Source: Bacteroidales bacterium (GTDB taxonomy: Bacteria > Bacteroidota > Bacteroidia > Bacteroidales > F082). Taken from it: a stretch of DNA of 12,679 bases. The notes under the pieces were generated by a model that saw only the letters and a list, made by a program, of their open reading frames with translations, was not told the DNA's origin and searched no databases. The position numbers and the translations under genes are program-made. The DNA lies in NCBI GenBank assembly GCA_016281295.1, contig JAEEII010000274.1:1-12679 (forward strand), in the 5' to 3' direction. Shown piece by piece: positions 4,915 through 9,992 of this stretch (positions within the stretch are counted from its first letter, which is position 1; every line of letters begins with the position of its first letter).

Positions 4915-5184
4915 TCAGCAGTCGTAGGTGTAGCACCCCTCATAGGGGTCGAAGCCCATTTCTCTGTCCCAGTCATCGTCCCCTACCTCGTCGAAAGAGT
5001 AGCGGTCAGCGACAACCTCACCAGTATCCATGTCAATGACATCCACCCAATCAAGGTTGACGTGGGTTTCCCAAATGGAATCTACCCATCCCTGCAGGGC
5101 GGCGAGAGAAATCTTGTCAGAGAACAGGGCGATGCTTTCACTTGCCCCATCAATACACCATCTTCCACTGTACTTCGTAGCCAT
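4915..5184 (-). CDS. Hypothetical acidic protein (89 aa)
   Basis: A soluble acidic protein with a beta-rich start (ATKYSGRWCIDGASESIALFSDK), a helix with a conserved-looking W (LAALQGWVDSIWE), a VDVIDMDTGEVVADRYS strand pair and an acidic tail ending in Y-E-G-C-Y-T-Y-D-C. No family was recognised. The start at 5184 has AAGGAG 8 bases upstream; the in-frame ATG at 5244 lies in the -35. First gene of its operon. Confidence 0.82.
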   Translation of the reverse strand: MATKYSGRWCIDGASESIALFSDKISLAALQGWVDSIWETHVNLDWVDVIDMDTGEVVADRYSFDEVGDDDWDREMGFDPYEGCYTYDC

Positions 5185-5215
5185 TTCATTATCTCCTTTC
5201 CTTTTGGATGGTTCT

Positions 5216-5244
5216 AGTATAGCATACTCCAATAGGTTTGTCAA
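5216..5244 (-). promoter_or_regulatory. SigA-type promoter of the 5184-4749 operon
   Basis: TTGACA (5239-5244), 17-bp spacer, TATACT (5216-5221). Confidence 0.92.
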
Positions 5245-5253
5245 TAGTTTTTT

Positions 5254-5281
5254 GAAAAAAATCGGGCCAAAAATTGGCCCG
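5254..5281 (-). terminator. Intrinsic terminator after the AbrB-like gene
   Basis: 8-bp stem CGGGCCAA/TTGGCCCG (5263-5270 with 5274-5281) followed on the minus strand by GATTTTTTTC. It shares its outer arm with CCCGGG (5278-5283), so here the hexamer is part of a proper terminator. Confidence 0.85.
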
Positions 5282-5287
5282 GGTTAT

Positions 5288-5539
5288 TTAGCTCTTGTTC
5301 TGGATCATTTCAATAAGTTTATCAAACTCAGCAACGATTGCTGGGTCGCTGGTCCACTCTTCACGCAGTTTCTCAAGACGCAATGCGGTATCATTGTGGT
5401 ACTGTCGCAGGAGAATTGTCCCTTCCTTTTCATCCGGGATAATTTCAATCTCATCTCCACCCATCCAGCGGAATGAACGTCTAATGTCTTTTGGAATAGC
5501 GACACGCCCAATGTCGTCAATAATACGAGTTACATTCAT
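5288..5539 (-). CDS. AbrB/SpoVT-type transcriptional regulator (83 aa)
   Basis: Residues 3-47 match the swapped-hairpin AbrB DNA-binding domain: R-I-I-D-D-I-G-R-V-A-I-P-K-D-I-R-R, then G-D-E-I-E-I and a strand ending in I-L-L-R-Q-Y. The C-terminal 35 residues form a helix (RLEKLREEW...FDKLIEMIQNKS), likely for multimerisation. Such proteins bind A/T-rich promoter DNA as dimers or tetramers, and the A/T-rich intergenic DNA of this window is a plausible target. The start at 5539 has GGAG 9 bases upstream. Sole gene of its cassette. The regulated genes are unknown. Confidence 0.9.
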   Translation of the reverse strand: MNVTRIIDDIGRVAIPKDIRRSFRWMGGDEIEIIPDEKEGTILLRQYHNDTALRLEKLREEWTSDPAIVAEFDKLIEMIQNKS

Positions 5540-5564
5540 TTATTTTTACTCCTTTTTTATTTTT

Positions 5565-5593
5565 ATTATAACATTTTTTTTGAAAAAAATCAA
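5565..5593 (-). promoter_or_regulatory. SigA-type promoter of the AbrB-like gene
   Basis: TTGATT (5588-5593), 17-bp A-rich spacer, TATAAT (5565-5570). CCCGGG at 5601 is only 7 bases upstream. Confidence 0.85.
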
Positions 5594-5613
5594 GAAAACA
5601 CCCGGGAAATGTT

Positions 5614-5654
5614 GGAAAAATGCGGAAAAGTGTTTGTTTTTTCCGCATTTTTCC
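5614..5654 (-). terminator. 16-bp A/T-rich hairpin after B2
   Basis: Perfect 16-bp stem (5614-5629 with 5639-5654), 9-base loop, starting about 10 bases after the B2 stop. It is followed by AACATTTCCCGGG and then TTTTC rather than a direct U-tract. Confidence 0.7.
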
Positions 5655-5663
5655 TGGTTTTTC

Positions 5664-6032
5664 TTACTTGCGGGGCGCACTCAGTACAATTCTGTACCGA
5701 ATCCCATCAAGAATGAAGTCAATCTGGCGTTCAATGTTGGTAATTTCAACATTTTCTGCACCGATTTCATCAATCGCATCTTGGAGCGTCTTGATGATCT
5801 CCCTCTTGGGCTCGTTGGGTTTACGCTCTCGCTTTTTGAGGTCGGGGATGAAAGGCTTCTTTTCCCTGTCAGCCTGCCGATACTTGCGAGCATTGGCTTC
5901 CTGTTCGGGAGTCAAATCGTATTCAGTTTTCTTGTCGTGCTGAACGTCCTCGTCATAGGCCATGAGTTCTTCGGCTTCTGCCGCAGAGATGCCAAGAGTC
6001 CGCATCAGCTTTTCCTTTTTAGATTCAGCCAT
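5664..6032 (-). CDS. Unknown conserved protein, paralogue B2 (122 aa)
   Basis: Paralogue of 8800-9159. Shared blocks: an N-terminal UBA-like helical pair (LGISAAEAEELM, corresponding to LGMTEAEAREVL), LTPEQE, the strikingly conserved basic block RQADREKKPFIPDLKKRERK (about residues 52-71), and a C-terminal beta part TNIERQIDF.LDG.RYR.VLSAPRK. The basic centre suggests nucleic-acid or ribosome contact, but I know no function. The start at 6032 is preferred over the ATG at 6038 because AAGGAGG is 7 bases from the former and only 1 from the latter. It follows gene A2 on the strand, the same A-then-B order as A3-B1. Confidence 0.85.
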   Translation of the reverse strand: MAESKKEKLMRTLGISAAEAEELMAYDEDVQHDKKTEYDLTPEQEANARKYRQADREKKPFIPDLKKRERKPNEPKREIIKTLQDAIDEIGAENVEITNIERQIDFILDGIRYRIVLSAPRK

Positions 6033-6054
6033 AGCCATTCCTCCTTACGATACA

Positions 6055-6083
6055 ATTATAGCAGATTAGGAGTCGGTTGTCAA
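6055..6083 (-). promoter_or_regulatory. SigA-type promoter of B2
   Basis: TTGACA (6078-6083), 17-bp spacer, TATAAT (6055-6060). CCCGGG at 6106. Confidence 0.92.
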
Positions 6084-6116
6084 GTGTTATTTTTTGGAAA
6101 TTGCGCCCGGGCGGCC

Positions 6117-6217
6117 CCGCCCCTTTACATCGACCGTCCAAGGGCACTACTCATCAACACCACAGGCAAGCATTGACTTTCGCGGCCTGTCCCCCGACGG
6201 CCCATGTAAAGGGGCGG
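6117..6217. repeat. Large imperfect inverted repeat, possible structured 3' RNA of A2
   Basis: Arms 6117-6130 and 6204-6217 are perfect complements over 14 bp, and the pairing continues about 7 bp further inward after one mismatch (GACCGTC with GACGGCC, one G-T). The inner part contains ACAGGC/GCCTGT. It lies between the A2 stop-hairpin and CCCGGG at 6106. No reading frame and no transposase are present. It may be a 3' RNA structure of the A2 message or a remnant of a small element. Confidence 0.6.
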
Positions 6218-6235
6218 TTGCCCCTTGGGGGAGGG

Positions 6236-6254
6236 GGAGGGCGATTAGCCCTCC
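6236..6254 (-). terminator. Stop-codon hairpin after A2
   Basis: 7-bp stem (6236-6242 with 6248-6254); loop 6243-6247 contains the stop TAA. No U-tract follows; the large inverted repeat does. Confidence 0.7.
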
Positions 6255-6622
6255 ACCTCGGCGGGGATGCGGAAGTAGGTACGCCGCTTGTCGGTGTACT
6301 TCTCCACCGCACCGCTCTTGAAGAGCTGAGACATGAGAGCGGAGACATACTGGTTGCTCTTGCCCTCGCAGGAAGGGATAGTTTTCAGCAGGTCAGAGCA
6401 GGTGTAGCCCTCGCCAGCGTTGTCGCTGAGGAAGCTCAGGATTTCGCCCTTCACGCCCTCGTTGGCTTCCTGCTTCGCCGTCATCTTGGCAGGAGCGGCG
6501 TTCTTCTTGTCGAGCTGTTCGACCATCTTCTGCCACTTCTCACGCACTTCGGCGGGAGCTTCGGGCAGGTTCTCCAGAGCGTAGAGCAGAGCGGTCTTGT
6601 TGGTGGTCTTGGTGGTAGTCAT
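6245..6622 (-). CDS. Winged-helix-like DNA-binding protein, paralogue A2 (125 aa)
   Basis: Same architecture as A1 and A3: N-terminal helices (NKTALLYALENLPEAPAEVREK, then QLDKKNA), a K-M-T-A-K-Q-E-A-N linker and the C-terminal module GYTCSDLL, SNQYVSALMSQLFKSGAVEK, DKRRTYF. Residues in the likely recognition helix (SNQYVSALMSQ) are almost invariant among the paralogues, suggesting the same target site. The start at 6622 has GAGAAAGGG upstream and the shared TTGATACCATG context. The leader has a GGGG/CCCC hairpin with GCCGAA in its loop. B2 follows on the strand. Confidence 0.85.
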   Translation of the reverse strand: MTTTKTTNKTALLYALENLPEAPAEVREKWQKMVEQLDKKNAAPAKMTAKQEANEGVKGEILSFLSDNAGEGYTCSDLLKTIPSCEGKSNQYVSALMSQLFKSGAVEKYTDKRRTYFRIPAEVEG

Positions 6623-6675
6623 GGTATCAACCCTTTCTCCGTTTGTGGGGTTCGGCTCCCCTTGATTGCGTGCTT

Positions 6676-6704
6676 ATTATAGCACAGGTTTTGGAGTTTG
6701 TCAA
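6676..6704 (-). promoter_or_regulatory. Proximal SigA-type promoter of A2
   Basis: TTGACA (6699-6704), 17-bp spacer, TATAAT (6676-6681). Confidence 0.92.
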
Positions 6705-6714
6705 GAGGTTTCGT

Positions 6715-6804
6715 TATTTTTTTACTGACCTCGTGGGAGTGCCTTTACGGAGGACTCTTTCCTCTTGACGATTATAGTATAGCACAATGGGGGGTAGATT
6801 GCAA
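6715..6804 (-). promoter_or_regulatory. Distal promoter and leader upstream of A2
   Basis: Weak -35 TTGCAA (6799-6804), 17-bp spacer, TATACT (6776-6781). The initial transcript is CGTCAAGAGGAAAGAG, then a short structured stretch (GAGGA/TCCTC hairpin) ending in CAGTAAAAAAA ahead of the proximal promoter. The ending is shared with the A3 leader. No frame and no terminator are visible. Confidence 0.6.
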
Positions 6805-6806
6805 TA

Positions 6807-6860
6807 GTCAAAATATACAAATCGAAATAATGTTTTGTTATTTGTTTTGTGTATTTTGAC
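6807..6860. promoter_or_regulatory. Paired operator upstream of the A2 distal promoter
   Basis: Inverted copies GTTTTGTGTATTTTGAC (6844-6860) and GTCAAAATATACAAATC (6807-6823) flank A/T-rich DNA; the second nearly abuts the -35. Confidence 0.65.
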
Positions 6861-6874
6861 GGGCGCCCGGGCGA

Positions 6875-6898
6875 TTACCCCCTGTAATCAGGGGGTAA
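6875..6898 (-). terminator. Stop-codon hairpin after the 6888-7367 gene
   Basis: 8-bp stem (6875-6882 with 6891-6898); the stop TGA (6888-6890) is in the loop. CCCGGG at 6866 follows. Confidence 0.75.
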
Positions 6899-7367
6899 GG
6901 GTTGTCTCGCTTGCGAAGGTTTTCGCGTGGCAGGCTTCGCCGCACTTCATCACAATTTCACTCTGCTGTTTGCTCTCGCAGTAGCAGTTGAAAACGGTGT
7001 GCTTTCCTGCGGTGATGTAGTGATTGGGAATCTCAAAATCTGTCAGCATTTTGTGGAGTTTTTCAACTTCCTCATTGCGGACGGTCATTTCAATTTTCCA
7101 CAATCTGTCTTTCCGCATCTTCTCTTCTGCGAGCTTTACGCAGAACACGCCGACCAGATTACAGCTTGCGGTGATTGCGACTTTCCAGATGGTGGAAACA
7201 GGGGCGGTTGCGGTCAGTACCACGATGTAGGTATACAGACCAAACGCCAGAGCGTTCCAGACAGCGGCGGCGATTTTGCCGCCTTTGATAGTCATGACGC
7301 TTTTGATGGTAGAGATTACCACATTTGCGAAGGTGCAGATGATAAAAATGATAATAGCGGTATTCAT
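6888..7367 (-). CDS. Membrane protein resembling DUF5698/DUF2179 (UPF0316-like) (159 aa)
   Basis: Three hydrophobic segments at about residues 3-20, 33-54 and 58-78 are followed by a soluble domain of about 70 residues. The order of short membrane segments, a charged loop with K-G-G-K-I-A-A-A after the first, and a small C-terminal alpha/beta domain is like the UPF0316 family (DUF5698 plus DUF2179), whose function is not established. I am moderately sure of this match. The start at 7367 has GGAGGG 7 bases upstream and overlaps the stop of the preceding gene (TAATG). The two membrane proteins are co-transcribed and could form a complex. Confidence 0.8.
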   Translation of the reverse strand: MNTAIIIFIICTFANVVISTIKSVMTIKGGKIAAAVWNALAFGLYTYIVVLTATAPVSTIWKVAITASCNLVGVFCVKLAEEKMRKDRLWKIEMTVRNEEVEKLHKMLTDFEIPNHYITAGKHTVFNCYCESKQQSEIVMKCGEACHAKTFASETTLTP

Positions 7368-7543
7368 TACGCAACCCTCCCCGCAAGAATTACCAACACG
7401 CCAAGCATGATGCTGGTGAGGATGAAATCGGCCATACGCCAATTATAATTCTTTGTGCCTACGGACTGACCCCACTTGATAAGGTCATGCACCCAGATAC
7501 CGAGCAGGAACAGAGCGAGGATAACGAGCAGAGCAATCTTCAT
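7367..7543 (-). CDS. Small two-pass membrane protein (58 aa)
   Basis: Two hydrophobic segments, about residues 3-18 and 38-55, are joined by a polar loop with several Lys and Trp (HDLIKWGQSVGTKNYNWR). The size resembles holin-like or membrane-modulating phage proteins, but there is no endolysin nearby, so no holin call is made. The start at 7543 has GGAG 9 bases upstream; the in-frame ATG at 7603 lies in the -35. First gene of an operon with the 159-aa membrane protein. Confidence 0.82.
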   Translation of the reverse strand: MKIALLVILALFLLGIWVHDLIKWGQSVGTKNYNWRMADFILTSIMLGVLVILAGRVA

Positions 7544-7574
7544 TTTCAAAATCTCCTTTTCTTTTGGTACTATA

Positions 7575-7603
7575 ATAATAACATAATTTTTTTTGAAAGT
7601 CAA
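7575..7603 (-). promoter_or_regulatory. SigA-type promoter of the membrane-protein operon
   Basis: TTGACT (7598-7603), 17-bp A-rich spacer, TATTAT (7575-7580). CCCGGG at 7651. Confidence 0.85.
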
Positions 7604-7662
7604 GTATTTTTTCCGTATTTTTTAGGAAAAATATTTTTTAGGGTCGGGCGCCCGGGCGGTTA

Positions 7663-7683
7663 GCGTGGGGTTACTCCCCACGC
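7663..7683 (-). terminator. Stop-codon hairpin after the metallopeptidase gene
   Basis: 8-bp perfect stem (7663-7670 with 7676-7683); the 5-base loop begins with the stop TAA (7671-7673). CCCGGG at 7651 follows. Confidence 0.75.
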
Positions 7684-8228
7684 CACGCCTTGAAAAATGC
7701 CCTTTCAAACGCCCTCGCCCTCTTGCGGTTTTCCGCATCGGAAAGCCAATCAATAGCCCATTGCGTTGCCGCCAATTCATCGGGGAGGTCGCAGTACATC
7801 CGACAGCGGAGTTCAAAATTCTGTGTGCTGGCAAAAATATCCAGAATTTCTGCGGTGCGGTCGAAGTTTTTCGGCAGGTCGTTGATTGTGGTATTGTGTC
7901 CCAGTTCGTGGAGAAGGGCAATCGTCACATCAGAAATGCCCTTAGTGAAGGGGGCACGAGCACGAACATTTTGATTAAAAACCTTAACAGAAACTTTCTG
8001 AGCGTCAAGGTCGGTAAAGTCGTAATAAATCTGGACGATGCTTTCATCATCGGGGTCGGTATTGGTGCAGAAACCATCCTTACCCTTCCGCAGAACAATG
8101 TCCCGCAGGAGTTCCATTTCTTCATCCTCGTCAAAATAAGTGAGAGTGGAAACTTCTTCCAAAAACTCTCGCATCAGACGCTGGACTTTGCGAGGATGGG
8201 CGGGGGTGGTCTGATAGTTGAAACGCAT
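7671..8228 (-). CDS. Putative zinc metallopeptidase, HExxH type (185 aa)
   Basis: HELGH at residues 107-111 in the helix VTIALLHELGH gives two zinc ligands and the catalytic Glu. About 40 residues on, D-E-L-A-A-T-Q-W-A-I-D-W-L (E151) matches the third-ligand helix of ImmA/IrrE-like peptidases (E-x-x-A-x-x-W-A). The N-terminal 100 residues are unlike typical ImmA, and there is no helix-turn-helix. ImmA/IrrE proteins cleave repressors or respond to stress; here the target is unknown. The start at 8228 is chosen because GGAGG is 8 bases away; the ATG at 8234 is only 2 bases from it. Sole gene of its unit, downstream of a noncoding RNA unit. Confidence 0.82.
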   Translation of the reverse strand: MRFNYQTTPAHPRKVQRLMREFLEEVSTLTYFDEDEEMELLRDIVLRKGKDGFCTNTDPDDESIVQIYYDFTDLDAQKVSVKVFNQNVRARAPFTKGISDVTIALLHELGHNTTINDLPKNFDRTAEILDIFASTQNFELRCRMYCDLPDELAATQWAIDWLSDAENRKRARAFERAFFKAWRGE

Positions 8229-8257
8229 TTTCATGTCCTCCTTGACTTTCTGGATAC

Positions 8258-8286
8258 AGTATAGCACATCGGAAACAGGTTGTCAA
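8258..8286 (-). promoter_or_regulatory. SigA-type promoter of the metallopeptidase gene
   Basis: TTGACA (8281-8286), 17-bp spacer, TATACT (8258-8263). CCCGGG at 8312. Confidence 0.92.
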
Positions 8287-8318
8287 GGGGTTTTTGAAAA
8301 AATTGCGGCCGCCCGGGT

Positions 8319-8335
8319 GGTTAGCAATGGCTAAC
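8319..8335. repeat. GGTTAGC hairpin, near-copy of 4434-4450
   Basis: GGTTAGC-AAT-GGCTAAC, placed just after the terminator of the 340-nt RNA and before CCCGGG. Confidence 0.6.
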
Positions 8336-8338
8336 TCC

Positions 8339-8358
8339 AAAAAAACCCGCAAGGGCGG
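8339..8358 (-). terminator. Intrinsic terminator of the 340-nt noncoding RNA
   Basis: Stem CCGC/GCGG (8347-8350 with 8355-8358), followed on the minus strand by GTTTTTTTGG. Confidence 0.75.
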
Positions 8359-8685
8359 CACTCTTGCTTCTAGGTCTATTGTTGCCTACCGCAACCTCAC
8401 CCTTGCATCGCTCAGCCGCCCTCTGTAGGGGGTGCGTACGTTTTTCTCCGTCAGACCGAGAAAAAGGTGCCTCCTCACAAAAACCCTGCCGCTACTTCTT
8501 TCTCCCTGTCCCTAGCTAGGACACTTCCGCAATGGGTTGCTTCCTTGATTCGTGTTGAAAAAGGGCCTCAGTTGCGTAGCCTGTTACCGCCTAAAAGTCA
8601 CCGCAGCACATTATTTGATACTCATTGGGTTGACTGCGTTTTCCCACCCTATAGCTCCTTGGGTCAGGGCCCCTTCCCTTGGAAC
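8346..8685 (-). ncRNA. Unclassified ~340-nt noncoding RNA
   Basis: The unit has a strong promoter (8692-8720), an intrinsic terminator (8339-8358) and no credible frame on the minus strand. Local stems visible by eye include TGTCC/GGACA, GTTGC/GCAAC (loop GGTAG), GCAA/TTGC, CGCAG/CTGCG, and CAAGGG near the 5' end, which could pair with CCCTTG at the 3' end. The 5' start CGTTCCAAGGGA..GGGCC is shared with the noncoding unit at 11455. It lacks the hallmarks of tmRNA (no tRNA-like ends), RNase P RNA, 6S RNA or group I introns that I can check. Large phage RNAs such as GOLLD and ROOL are longer. A 33-residue plus-strand frame at 8327-8428 has no ribosome binding site. Confidence 0.62.
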
Positions 8686-8691
8686 GATTAT

Positions 8692-8720
8692 AGTATAGCA
8701 TACTCCCCCCTAAATGTCAA
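8692..8720 (-). promoter_or_regulatory. Promoter of the 340-nt noncoding RNA
   Basis: TTGACA (8715-8720), 17-bp spacer, TATACT (8692-8697) followed by ATAATCGTTCC. CCCGGG at 8762. Confidence 0.9.
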
Positions 8721-8764
8721 TACTTTTTTTCAAAAAATCTGCTGGAAATTTTTACCAGGGCCCC

Positions 8765-8817
8765 GGGCACTTCATTACGCTAAATAGAAGAAGTGCCCCT
8801 CATTTCCGAGGGGCACT
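8765..8817 (-). terminator. Stop-codon hairpin after B1, with a competing hairpin
   Basis: Stem one: 8792-8801 with 8808-8817, about 10 bp, holding the stop TGA (8800-8802) at the loop. Stem two: 8765-8773 with 8790-8798, 9 bp. They share bases 8792-8798 and cannot form together. CCCGGG overlaps the outer arm of stem two. Confidence 0.65.
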
Positions 8818-9159
8818 CAGCACTACACGATACCGCACACCATCGAGGACAAAATCAATCTGCCGCTCAATGTTCGTCACGGTCACATCGTCCGCAATGT
8901 CGGTCAGGGCTTCATCCAAAACTTGGATAATGTCTCGCTTTGCTTGGTTTGGCTTGCGTTCCCGTTTCTTCAAGTCGGGAATAAAGGGCTTTTTCTCACG
9001 GTCAGCTTGCCGCATTTTCTTGGCTTCCTGCTCCTGCTCTGGCGAAAGGTCAAAGTCGAGTTTTTCCTTGCCTTTCTCAATGACCTTATCAGCTTCCAGC
9101 ACTTCCCTTGCTTCGGCTTCGGTCATTCCCAGTTTCATCAAGGCTTCAATCTGGCTCAT
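8800..9159 (-). CDS. Unknown conserved protein, paralogue B1 (119 aa)
   Basis: Paralogue of B2 (5664-6032) with the same blocks: an N-terminal helical pair (LMKLGMTEAEAREVLEADK), LSPEQEQEAKKM, RQADREKKPFIPDLKKRERK (identical over 20 residues to B2), and the C-terminal TNIERQIDFVLDGVRYRVVLSAPRK-like strand pair split by a DG turn. The first 45 residues diverge much more than the rest. No catalytic residues are evident and no function is known to me. The start at 9159 has GGAGG 7 bases upstream. The whole cassette is flanked by 17-bp direct repeats, suggesting gain or loss by recombination. It lies downstream of A3. Confidence 0.87.
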   Translation of the reverse strand: MSQIEALMKLGMTEAEAREVLEADKVIEKGKEKLDFDLSPEQEQEAKKMRQADREKKPFIPDLKKRERKPNQAKRDIIQVLDEALTDIADDVTVTNIERQIDFVLDGVRYRVVLSAPRK

Positions 9160-9182
9160 GTCTCTGCCTCCTTTCTATTGGC

Positions 9183-9211
9183 AGTATAGCACATTGGGGG
9201 GCGGTTGTCAA
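9183..9211 (-). promoter_or_regulatory. SigA-type promoter of B1
   Basis: TTGACA (9206-9211), 17-bp spacer, TATACT (9183-9188). CCCGGG at 9236. Confidence 0.92.
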
Positions 9212-9277
9212 GAGGTAATTTTTGCCAAATCGCCGCCCGGGCACTTCATTACATTAAATCGCTAAAGTGAGGGCTGT

Positions 9278-9306
9278 AAAAAAATGGGGGCGGATTTCTC
9301 CGCCCC
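9278..9306 (-). terminator. Canonical intrinsic terminator after A3
   Basis: 8-bp stem GGGGCGGA/TCCGCCCC (9287-9294 with 9299-9306), loop GAAA on the minus strand, then CATTTTTTTAC. The stop of A3 lies outside it. Confidence 0.9.
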
Positions 9307-9317
9307 TTGGGGTTGGC

Positions 9318-9680
9318 TCACGCCGCCTTGAAGTAGGTGCGACGCTTCTCGGTGTACTTCGTGACCTTCCCATCCTTGAAAAGCTGGCTCATGAGAGCAG
9401 AGGCGTACTGGTTGGAACGGCCTTCCAGTTCGGGGACGAGCTTCAGCAGGTCAGAGCAGGTGAAGCCAGTCTCGGTGTTGGCAGAGAGGAAGTACATGAT
9501 GGCATCCTTGACGCCGATGTTGGCTTCCTGAGCGGCGGTCAGCTTCTTGGGGCTGGCGGCCTTCTTGTCGAGCTGAGCGATGAGAGCGTTCAGCTTGTCG
9601 GTCACTTCGGCAGGAGCATCAACAGGCAGGTTGGCGATGGCGTAGTCCAGAGCCTTGCGGTAGGTCATCTTCTCGGTCAT
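9318..9680 (-). CDS. Winged-helix-like DNA-binding protein, paralogue A3 (120 aa)
   Basis: Third A paralogue. N-terminal helices (TYRKALDYAIANLPVDAPAE, then QLDKKA) are followed by the linker KKLTAAQEAN and the C-terminal module AIMYFL, GFTCSDLL, SNQYASALMSQLFKDGKVTK, EKRRTYF. Closest by eye to A2, which supports duplication of an A-B pair. The start at 9680 has AGAAAGGA upstream and the shared TTGATACCATG context. The proximal promoter at 9736-9764 and a distal promoter with paired operator upstream imply specific control, possibly autoregulation. Ends in a canonical terminator rather than a stop-in-loop hairpin. Confidence 0.87.
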   Translation of the reverse strand: MTEKMTYRKALDYAIANLPVDAPAEVTDKLNALIAQLDKKAASPKKLTAAQEANIGVKDAIMYFLSANTETGFTCSDLLKLVPELEGRSNQYASALMSQLFKDGKVTKYTEKRRTYFKAA

Positions 9681-9735
9681 GGTATCAATTCCTTTCTGGT
9701 TTTTTAGGGGTTTTCCTTCCCCTTATTGTGCCTTT

Positions 9736-9764
9736 ATTATAGCACACTTTTTGGAGTTTGTCAA
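9736..9764 (-). promoter_or_regulatory. Proximal SigA-type promoter of A3
   Basis: TTGACA (9759-9764), 17-bp spacer, TATAAT (9736-9741). The leader has a GGGG/CCCC hairpin. Confidence 0.92.
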
Positions 9765-9784
9765 GGGGTTTTTTCTTGTTTCAG

Positions 9785-9905
9785 AAATTTTTTTTACTGA
9801 GCGTCGCAGGCTTCCTTGCGGTTGCCGCCCTACCGACATTTTCTTTTTTTGGGCAACTCTCCCCTTGACACTTACTATTATAGCAGGTTTTCAGAAAAAT
9901 ACAAG
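9785..9905 (-). promoter_or_regulatory. Distal promoter and leader upstream of A3
   Basis: Weak -35 CTTGTA (9900-9905), 17-bp spacer, TATAAT (9877-9882). The transcript begins GTCAAGGGGAGAG and carries two hairpins (GTTGCC/GGCAAC with CCC/GGG, then CGCAAGG/CCTGCG with one bulge). It ends in CTCAGTAAAAAAAA ahead of the proximal promoter. It could be a leader with a switchable structure or a separate small RNA. Confidence 0.6.
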
Positions 9906-9907
9906 AT

Positions 9908-9960
9908 GGCATTTTGCACAAAAATCACATTTACACAATTCCTTTTTTGTGCATTTTGAC
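9908..9960. promoter_or_regulatory. Paired operator upstream of the A3 distal promoter
   Basis: TTTTTGTGCATTTTGAC (9944-9960) and GGCATTTTGCACAAAAA (9908-9924), in the same arrangement as at the other A genes. Confidence 0.65.
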
Positions 9961-9970
9961 GGGCGCCCGG

Positions 9971-9992
9971 GCGGAAGGCCGCAGGCTTAGCC
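9971..9992 (-). terminator. Weak hairpins at the end of the 9987-10247 gene
   Basis: A small GGC-TAA-GCC hairpin with the stop in its loop (9984-9992) and GCGG/CCGC (9971-9974 with 9979-9982), then CCCGGG at 9966. Much weaker than the other ends. Confidence 0.4.

Larger units (their letters stand above)
8762..9252. repeat. 17-bp direct repeats flanking the B1 cassette
   Basis: CCCGGGCACTTCATTAC occurs at 8762-8778 and again at 9236-9252, in the same orientation. The 474-bp unit between the repeat starts contains exactly gene B1, its promoter and its 3' hairpin. Confidence 0.85.

Noticed and set aside
5295..6176. 293-codon plus-strand open frame
   Set aside because: It runs antisense across the AbrB-like and B2 genes and the promoter and hairpin between them; no ribosome binding site or family pattern, and its composition is that of a complement strand.
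6130..6200. Hammerhead-ribozyme-like pieces (TGATGAG, CGAAA, GTC) on the minus strand
   Set aside because: The pieces are present but in the wrong order and spacing: no stem can form between GAAA and GTC, and the stem II arms do not pair.
6077..6682. 201-codon plus-strand open frame
   Set aside because: Antisense to A2 and covers the large inverted repeat; no start signal.
7367..7543. Holin call for the 58-aa two-pass membrane protein
   Set aside because: Size and topology fit, but there is no endolysin nearby, and it is co-transcribed with a UPF0316-like membrane protein.
8327..8428. 33-residue plus-strand frame (MANSKKTRKGG...)
   Set aside because: Plausible composition, but no Shine-Dalgarno sequence and no plus-strand promoter; it overlaps the terminator of the 340-nt RNA.
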